64,000 bases of DNA from Carex sylvatica (lineage: Eukaryota; Streptophyta; Magnoliopsida; Poales; Cyperaceae): the NCBI GenBank assembly GCA_964058845.1, contig CAXKVR010000141.1:204520-268519 (forward strand). Direction: 5' to 3'. A program made the translations under genes and the position numbers. The notes below the pieces were generated by a model that saw only the letters and a list, made by a program, of their open reading frames with translations, was not told where the DNA came from and ran no database searches. Shown here piece by piece: positions 55,637 to 64,000 of this stretch (position 1 is its first letter; every line of letters starts with the position of its first letter).

Positions 55637-57434
55637 AGAAGTTAATGTGCTCGTCTTCAAATCAGCAGCTAAATGAGCTCCTTTTTCGAACTTGGTGTGT
55701 GATTTGTAATCTTAGTTTGGTCCTTAATTACGTCATTATTGTGCTTAATGGAAGTAATTATTGTAAAATATGGCTGCTTTGGTTGTTCAATTGGAATAAT
55801 TCCCCAATAAAAAAGCTAGTCATATATAGTGAAAGCCTATTAAACATGTTCTCGCTTATGTATTCTATTGATTGCAAATCGAAGAGGTTGACTTTGATTC
55901 TCTATTTGTTATAATCACAAATGTAATTATTGGTATATTTCGGCGTTCTTGGTGTACTAATGGTGATAATTCATGGACATAATGTAAATATTCCATTTTG
56001 AGATTACGTCAAAGCATGAAATCAATTTTGAAGGAGATGAAGAAATTTCTATATGGTTTCTGTTGTTTAGTCCAAAGCAATGTTTCAGCAACTGAAAACG
56101 TAGGCCCATTATTTTTGGGCCTAATTGGGCTGTAACGAAATTTTAATCCTAAGTATGCTTAGTCCCCCCACATCATTTGATCTTACCTTAGGAACACAGC
56201 CCACCAAATTGGGCCTAATTTACCTCAGAATCAATTGACAAAATAAAATTCTTCTACAAAACTTCCAAACTCATAATTTTTAAATTTTATTAAAATTTCC
56301 AAATTGGCCTCTTACAAATCATCAATATTATTTACTTGCTAAGAATATTATCATAAAAAAATGTTAGACATCGTTCCCATGTAGCATAGCAAGGAGGAGA
56401 ATTGATGAATAGTGCCAACCAAGTTTGTTCTAGTAAGTTCAAAAGCTTGTCGTTTGTTCAGTTGAATTTGAATTTTGAAGTGAAGAGAGAAAAAAAATGA
56501 GCTAGGATGGAGATGTGAGCCTGAGCCCACTTGGTCTTTTGCTCACCACACGGCGCCTTTGTAATATCTCCTCCAACCAATCCCATATCTCCTCCCATAT
56601 CTGATATCCCCTTCTCCTCTCCCCTCTATCCCTCATCATCTCATCATTAACACCACAAGTAAAGACCGTATCATAAGTACCATATCTATGATTTCTGGGA
56701 CCCACTCTGGGGTTTTGATTATGGTGTACTTATTGCTGTTATAATCCGGGTCTATTTTGTAGTGCTTGTATTGGGAAGATAAATGATCAAAAGCAGGGAA
56801 AAATGTTAAAGTTCAGCTGAAACAACAGTTTCCACTTTCCACTTTCCACTTTCCAGCTTCCCACCCCCCCGGGAAAAATAAACAAACAGAGGAGAGATTT
56901 CATTTTGTTATTTCTCTTTATTATCTAGCCCGGTAAGATTCTATATCCAATGTTCTCCTTCATTAGATTCTAAATATCTTTCACCACACGTTTTACTGCT
57001 GATCCAGTTGCCATGACCATTTATTTTTTCATCTTCACCCCCTTTTCTTCTTTTTATAATGTTTAATTACTTTTTAGATAGAACACTTCCTGGAATGTTA
57101 GATGACATACTCAATGGGTTGTTATGAACTTAACTTACTACCACTGTCTACTGTTATTTTTCTTTCCTTTTTTAAGAAAAAAGATATGGACTGAAGCATT
57201 ACTGCAACGACATATTGTTACTGCTGGTACTGTTACTGAACAGTTGTGTCCATGTTAGTGTGAGATTTCCATAATTTGTCTGGTATACAGATTGCACAAG
57301 TTGCATTTACTGTAATCCTCAAATATTCAGGTACAACTGGAATCAGGTATCTAACTTGGAATTTACATTTTCCTTGCTTTTTGGCAGGATTAAGTTCACA
57401 TATTCAGGTCTCTTACTGGAATCAGTTACACATG
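55637..57434. other. MOB1 3' region and SIG1 promoter/leader
   Basis: 1.8 kb between two plus-strand genes. A triple CCACTTTCCA-type repeat lies at 56830-56858 and a CT-rich tract at 56570-56640. The open stretch 57276-57434 runs in frame into SIG1 but codes for nothing resembling its family, so it is taken as leader sequence. It may contain a 5'-leader intron (TTTTTGGCAG at about 57379-57388). Confidence 0.45.
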
Positions 57435-60400
57435 ATGGCTAGGGCCGGTGCAGTTATTAGTCTAAGTTCGGGAAATCGACTTCTTAGCAGCTCATTTTAT
57501 GCATCCGACACTGATCACTTACTCGTACCTGTTCAAATCCCATCAGTACCATCGAAGAATTTTTCTGTAGTGGCCCAAAAATCATCTAATCTAAACTCGA
57601 GTTCTTCATCAAACAGAACCCAAATGCAAGCAATAAAAGCAATTAAAGAACATGTCCACACCCCAATCACCTCGACAAGTGAAGAGGAAATTTACGACCC
57701 TGACCTCGAGACATCTCTTGAAGCCATGGTACTGCTACAGAGATCCTTGCTTGAGAAACAATGGAAGCTTCGATTTGACTTTGACCGGCGTGACTCAATC
57801 AAAGTCAAATCATTTGTAAAAGAGGAACCAGAAATGGAAGGAGATCAAATCATTAGTTCCGGTACGAATGCTAGGAAAAGGAGAACAGGTACCAGGAGAA
57901 AGAATCACAAAGTAATTAATGGAAAAGGGAAGGAGACACGGTACATAATTAGCCAGGAGCTACTACCCACAAGTACACCAAGGGGTAACTTAAAGAAGGG
58001 TATTTTCAGTGAAGAATTGCTGAGTCAAGACAAGGTGGTGTATCTCTGTAAGAAAATGAAGGACCGCCTATTCCTTGAGAAACATAGAAAAAGGTCAATT
58101 TTTTGGCACACTTTGTAGCACGAAGTTTACCTTATTAAGGGGTTACATATTTATGCATTCATTTATGTATGTTGCACAGGCTTAAAGAGAAGTTAGGGTT
58201 TGAACCGTCAGATAAGGAGTTGGCGTATTCGCTCAACATATCATGTCCAGAGCTGAAAATAAGGCTTCTAGAGGGTTCTCTTGCAAAGGAAAAACTAACA
58301 AATAGTAATGTGCGTTTGGTTAAATCCATTGCGCTAAAGTATGATAATATGGGTGCTGATATGGACGATCTTATCCAGGTTCCTTACCTCTCTTATGAAA
58401 ACTTAACGGCTTTTTCATTAAACTGCAAATTATTCTTTGGTATTAAAGGAAAGTAAGCAAAAGACGTTGCACACAAGTCACAAAGCAAGTGATAAGGGGG
58501 GAATTAATTAGGGGACATAACATAAATTCCATTAACAAAAAGGAAACTTCTGGTTCGTACTTGAGAGATTTTTTTGTGATTGTGAATTGCATGCATTTAA
58601 AATAGATGGACCTTTTGCCAATATTATAATAACGAAGAGTTATGTACAATTGAGAACTTTTCTTTGAGTCAATGTTGTTTCTTTAAAATGATATACAGAA
58701 TTCTAAAACTATATATCATGATGTAATTGATGGCAGGGAGGTCTGGTAGGATTGCTTCGAGGGATAGAAAAGTATGACCCATCAAAAGGCTACAAGGTTT
58801 CTACTTATGTCTACTGGTGGATTCGGCAGGTTCTCTAATTTATGCAGTTAAATTTATTACATGTAACCTTTGTTGTGAGTAATAAAAGAAATGTATTTAT
58901 TCCATGATGTTTTTCCAAATTTTCTCAGGGGATAACAAAGGCATTGGCAGAGAGTTCGGGGACACTAAAAATACCCATTTATCTGTATGAACGCCTTGGC
59001 AAGATTCGCAATGCAAAGATGAGTCTTGGGCAGGATGGCGTTGCCCCAACAGTCGAAGTAAGTTCTACCATTATTTTTAGGGACCTTATAGCAAAATGTA
59101 GCCACTAATTTTATTTGGGTGCTTAAAAATAACCACAAACTTTAGTATCTGAAAAAAGACGAACTTTCCATGGATGATGATTAATCAATCCAAGGGAATA
59201 TTTGATCTTACGCTAGGATTATCTTTTCATTCGCTAATTTTTCTTGCTCATAATCTTTGTTGGATATTTTTGCCAAATATTTCTTTTTATTTGCAAACTA
59301 GCTACTATGTCTGTACTTTAGAGAAATAAGAGAGAAGAAAGTATGAAATACAAATGATAAAGAAGAATAAATTATTTTATTGAATTAAAAGGGCTAGATT
59401 GAATTCATCATTTTTGTTCGGATTCGAAGCCCAAACAAGGAATAACTTCTCTGGGTATGAAAAGGAGCAAAGAAATCAGTGTTTATGTTTTTCTAAAACA
59501 AGCTGCTGAAGTTGAAGTTTAAGTTCATTGATAAAATTGGTATTGCTGTATAGAAAAGGACCTCTTTATTCTTACACACATGGACCGGTATTCTTTACCA
59601 GTTCGTTTGCGTTGGTACCTCGATTTGACAGATATGAATTGCACATGGTTAATTAGGATTTCACTTTATTGGTTAATCAATTTTTTTATTTTGTTTTTCA
59701 GAATATAGCAGAGTACCTGAACATGTCTGAAAAGAAAGTTCGGAATGCCACAGAGGTGACTTTTTTGCCCTTTTGTATCCAAATGTGAATTATGATTTAC
59801 CTTTACCATATATCACTACTTCACTATGATTATATAATTTAAATTCATAATTCTAACCCCGAAAATTGATTATACTACCAGGTAAATACTAAGGTGCATT
59901 CTCTTGATTGGGAAGCATTCCCAACTCTAGGCGGCCCCAGTGGAAACACTCTTCATAATGTATGTGCTCACAGAATTTCTTCCTTTTAAAATAAAAAAAA
60001 AAAACACTAATTTATTCAACTCCACTATAATGTTGTTGTAATTGTTTGTTTCTGTCATTATTTTCAGTATATCCAAGATAGGAATCCAGAAAATGATCCA
60101 TGGCATGCATTTCGAGTAGGGCAAATCAAGGTGCAATAAATTTTCTAAATTTAATTTCAATGATAAATTAGTAGCAACTTTCTTGTTTCCTCGTAGCATT
60201 TCAGAAAACAATTTTTTTTTTTTAAACTGTTTGTAGGAAGAAGTAAACAAGCTGATAGATTCAACTCTAAACAAACGGGAAAGGGAGATAATTAGATCTT
60301 ATCACGGCATAGGAGGTGACTGTTTGACTTGGGTGGACATCGGCAAACAGTATGTTACAGTAACTTCTTTGAATTCTTATTGTTTTTCTTTGAGAACATG

Positions 60401-61247
60401 ATCCAAAATTACCTTTTCAAAAACACCCAACATTTCTTATATTTGCAACTGACACCAAAGATTTTTTGATTAACACTTCTGTTAAACTTAAGTTTATATA
60501 GAAATGACTCGACTATGTGCTAGTTCCTCTTGTAGACCCAAAACAAATGGCTTTGTAGCAAGTGTGAAACATTGTATCATTAGTGGGGCTTAAAATGTCA
60601 ACATTGTATTGGATGCAACTTTCCATCACATCCGGGAATTTTTGCCCTCAAGTATCTCAAAGGTCTTGTTACAAATATGAGAAATACTGGGTGTTATTTT
60701 GAAACTTTGCAAAATGTGGTGTAATTTTCAGTGGAAAAATTATTTAAAGATGTCAGTATAGTTAAGGGAGTAAATTGATGGGTGGGTGGTACTTGAAAAA
60801 AAAGAAATTCAAAAGTGTTTCTTCAGTCTGCTTATTTTGAGGCTTAATTGTATGATCACAATTTCTCTGGATTAAGGATTAGATATGGATAAAGTTTTTC
60901 TGCTACAAAAGAATCAAAACCCCAACAGTTTCATGTCCCCAGCTGGTACCATTCTGGTCTGTAGCAAATATATTTTGGAGCTACTATATGGCATCTACCA
61001 AGTTAATAATAAGGGTAGTTACAGCATCATAGGCTGAAAGTTCTCTGTTGATGTATAGACTTCAGATCCACTTTAATAATGGAATATAGTTAACAAATGA
61101 AGAAATTTTATAATAATGTGAACAAATAATAAAAACAGGTTCGGCTTGTCAAGGGAAAGAGTGCGGCAAGTGGGTCTTGTAGCCATGGAGAAGCTGAAGC
61201 ATGCTGCTAGAAAGAGAGATTTAGAGGCTTTGTTAACCAAATTTTGA
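57435..61247 (+). CDS. SIG1: Plastid RNA polymerase sigma factor SIG1
   Basis: Nuclear-encoded sigma-70 subunit that directs the bacterial-type plastid RNA polymerase (PEP) to -10/-35 promoters. Nine exons, all phase-consistent: 57435-58093, 58180-58378, 58737-58829, 58929-59057, 59702-59755, 59882-59959, 60068-60130, 60237-60349 and 61139-61247; 1,497 bp, 498 codons, close to the about 500 of Arabidopsis SIG1. The N-terminus has the SIG1-type [13 protein letters not shown] stretch within a Ser-rich chloroplast transit region; this alignment decides the start at 57435, although an ATG lies three bases upstream. Region 2: [56 protein letters not shown] (2.4, residues about 308-323). Region 3: [17 protein letters not shown]. 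Region 4.2 helix-turn-helix: [20 protein letters not shown], ending in [18 protein letters not shown]. No defects. Confidence 0.95.
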
Positions 61248-63728
61248 GGATTTTGAATTAATTGGTGGAGACCCAATAAAAAACAAGAAGATGAGCGCTT
61301 GTATATATGTAAAACAGGTGGGTCAGGAAGCAAAAGCAGATTTTTACCGCTCCATCCTTCAAACAAACAAAAGAATTATAGGTGTAAATTTTCAAGAAGT
61401 TTGACCTAAGCCTTTGTAATTATATAAATTCTCACTTTTGATTGAGATAATTAAGATTTTTCTTTTTCCTAAAATTCAGTGGATGGCCATGCATTTTAGG
61501 ATCTTTGTGCAAATTGAACCAATTTCCTGTGGTGTTTGCATGCAATTAATTTTCTATTTGAAAGGTAACAGTAAGATTATTGTTTAAAAATATATATATA
61601 TCCTGAAATGGTGACTGTGTTAACCCTTGTACATTAGCACTAGTTACAAGTTTTATTTTCTTTTCCAAAGATGCAATTAATTAAAAATCAAACCAAAAGG
61701 ATTTAAATTTTGGATTTTAGTGTGATTATGATAAAACAGTTATTTAAATGTGAATGAAAAGCAGGATAAATGGAATTATTTTTGGTAAACAAACGGGGTG
61801 GCACTGTTAGATGCTATAGGCTAATAAGTAGTAACTAAAAAATTATAGGGAAAATTTCTAGTATACCCATATATACAAACCTTTTGTTTAATTTGCCATG
61901 AAGAAATAAAAAAAATGAAAATAGAGCGTATGATATTAAGGTCCAAGCTGTAAATTAACCTGATCAAAATAGAGCGTATGATAGAAAACTTTTGTTTAAT
62001 TTGCCATGAAGAAATAAAAAAAAATTGAAAATGGAAAACAACACAAAAGAAAAGTTTACAGAGAAAGCTAAGATATATGTGAAGCAAATTATATATATAT
62101 TAATTCAAGTAACCACATCTAGCTGAGCTTCAATTTCCTCAAAAACATTAATTATTCAGAAATCAGAATTAATTAACCACCGAAAGGAGATCGAACATAA
62201 GATATTGGAGAAAACCAAACTCATGAAAGTACCAGTGGTACTGGTACCATGGCCTTAGCCCATTAGTTTGGTTTCCTACAATTCTCACATTCAACCTTCA
62301 ATAAAATGTGAACCGCTTAACTTTTGAGAATGTTACGCTGCATAGCCTATGCATGCATTATGACGAGCCACAGTGAAGGTGAGATATATATTAGAGAAAA
62401 CTGAACCCAGAGACGCAACTTATCTGTGAATTCAGTTCCCGGTAATTCTCACATTCAAAATACTCAGAAAATATGCATTAATTATATAATCATGTGGTGG
62501 AACATAAGACATTGGAGGAAACCAAACTCTACATATATAATGCATGTAATGTAATATACGAATATCACCAATAAGTTTGGTTGCCTACAATTCTTACATT
62601 CAACCCTTGATCAAGTTTCATATTTCATATGCATATTAAGGTGGAGATGTGCTAGCTGAAGGCTAGATCTGTTATATATATATTTATTGTTTAGTGTCTC
62701 TAATTGGGAAGTGATGACTTATTTATATAAATGATATATGGAGAGAGAAAAACTTATCATGCCAAATGCATGACCATGACTGTCATCTGATTCGTCTACA
62801 CTTTTACTGATGGTAAAAAAAAAGGTGTGAAGTACCTTTTCTTCAGTTACTTACCTTTTGACTGTCCTTTTTTCAGAAAACAGTTTAACATACTTTATTT
62901 TCATCTCTTTTAATTTATAGGAACACAAAAGGTTGTAATTAATTATAAAATATATCAATTTCATTTCCAAGTAACATCTTTTGCAGTATTAATTGCCCAT
63001 TTTATGAAAATATTGCAACTATTATTCCAGAAGAACTTTAACATCAATTTGACGCTTATCATATAATATGTCATGATCATGTTATTGAAAAATAATACTT
63101 GTATCATTCAGTAATTAATGCAAGCACGAATACACAAATAAAAGGGCAAGTATAGGAAAGTAACAATATTATTAAATGATATTTTCATTGTGGAATGTGT
63201 TGGGATAAAAATTTCAGAAAATTCGGATACAAAAACAGAGAGATATCAATAACACCTTTTCAATTAACTTTCCTTTAATCCATGAAGGATATCATTCATG
63301 AGAAAGAAACATAAAATAATTAATTAGATATGAGAAATTTTAGTTTAGCCCTCAAGTTTGCAAATATTACGAATTGTAATGAAATTTTGAGCTCTCCAAA
63401 TTTTGGATTTCAACCGAATGATCTTCATTTAATACATATCTCAAATATAGAAGGCCACAATTAAAAGATAATTTAATCCCAAAACAATGCTTTAGAGAAT
63501 TGTTGATGATCTCTTGATACTTTAAGTAAGGCCTAAGAAACCATCAATTCTCTAGTCCTAAACTAATGCTAATTTTATTGTAGCTAACAATATTGTACTA
63601 TTGTCGCTCCAGCATATAACAGGAACTACCAGTACCCAGGGAGAATAAGTTGATCAGATGTTGCACATGACCTTTTCTGACAAGGACTGTGATTGCTGGC
63701 TTGCTGCTACAAGAGAACCCAACCAGAG
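61248..63728. other. Intergenic DNA with local direct repeats
   Basis: The segment TTTTGTTTAATTTGCCATGAAG occurs at about 61882 and 61989 (period about 107 bp), with ATAGAGCGTATGAT also doubled. At 62200-62600 two related segments share AAGA(C/T)ATTGGAG(A/G)AAACCA and TTGCCTACAATTCT-like words; each contains an internal inverted pair AAACCAAACTC / GTTTGGTT. No gene recognised. Confidence 0.5.
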
Positions 63729-64000
63729 CCGAAATTTTTATAAATACCCAAAAAATATATCAAATTACGAAATCTATCCAGTTTCTGAATTGATTTAGAA
63801 AAATACTCCTTCCGGTTACTAAATAACCGCATATTGATCTTCTTTCCGGTTACCTAATTCCCGGATATGGGAAAATATCCGGTTACTTGGTAACCAAAAA
63901 GTTGGTTCCGGATCAGGTTATTGAATTTCCATAAAGGTATTTTTTTTTTATAACACGGTTTAGGCAGAGGGAGAGGGAGAGAGAGAGCGATGTTTGTTTG
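63729..64000. mobile_element. Terminus of another Mutator-like element, cut by the window end
   Basis: CCGAAATTTTTATAAATACCC at 63729 resembles the left end of the 11-kb MULE (CCGAGTTTTTTAAAAATACCC) and the internal stretch at 47949. It is followed by repeated TCCGGTTAC words and, at 63965-63990, a GA-rich leader like that at 39245-39300. Only one end is in view, so size and content are unknown. Confidence 0.5.

Noticed and set aside
1..64000. CRISPR arrays, bacterial operons, rRNA or intact tRNA genes
   Set aside because: None seen. The tandem repeats present lack the regular repeat-unique spacer pattern, and the gene structure is eukaryotic throughout.
1..64000. Endogenous pararetrovirus sequence
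   Set aside because: All reverse transcriptase traces read as Copia or LINE; no movement protein or coat protein signature was noticed.

Overview
This is plant nuclear DNA. Protein-coding genes are split by GT-AG introns. The window holds a plastid sigma factor, an R2R3-MYB and 10-kDa acyl-CoA-binding proteins, and it is crowded with plant transposon types (Copia, LINE, hAT, CACTA, Mutator, MITEs). The DNA is AT-rich. I can say angiosperm, probably not a grass, but not the species.

Layout. 1-11.4 kb: two acyl-CoA-binding protein genes on the minus strand (the first cut by the window start), separated by a foldback element, a Mutator-type MITE with 8-bp target duplications, and a LINE relic. 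The second gene (9584-11283) has a tandemly duplicated terminal exon. 12.3-14.1 kb: truncated minus-strand Copia relic. 15.2-23.0 kb: a palindromic MITE in a TA run, a 5,053-bp hAT element with perfect 8-bp target duplication and a broken transposase gene, and two more MITEs. 24.2-30.1 kb: a CACTA element with a decayed TNP2 transposase, a nested hAT MITE and a four-exon reading-frame chain of unknown origin. 30.5-36.5 kb: a mosaic Copia block containing a GC-richer, probably mitochondrial insert. 36.6-37.7 kb: an intact R2R3-MYB gene on the minus strand. 39.04-50.20 kb: an 11,161-bp Mutator-like element with perfect 9-bp target duplication, carrying a decayed mudrA-type transposase on the plus strand and, converging on it, a decayed plant-mobile-domain (PMD) gene. 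A 2.7-kb solo LTR is nested in the transposase. 51.5-52.2 kb: two hAT MITEs that abut with no spacer. 53.2-61.2 kb: two intact housekeeping genes on the plus strand, MOB1 (215 codons, seven exons) and plastid sigma factor SIG1 (498 codons, nine exons). The window ends inside the terminus of another Mutator-like element.

Only the two ACBP genes, MYB, MOB1 and SIG1 look like functional host genes. They act in different processes (acyl-CoA transport, transcription of probable phenylpropanoid genes, Hippo/NDR kinase activation, plastid transcription), and nothing suggests a cluster. The transposon genes seen are all disrupted. The strongest points for follow-up are the mudrA plus PMD element, the ACBP cassette-exon duplication, the in-phase exon chain inside the CACTA element, and the organelle-like insert in a reverse transcriptase. 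All coordinates and exon boundaries were read by hand from splice sites and reading phase, without alignment software or transcripts.
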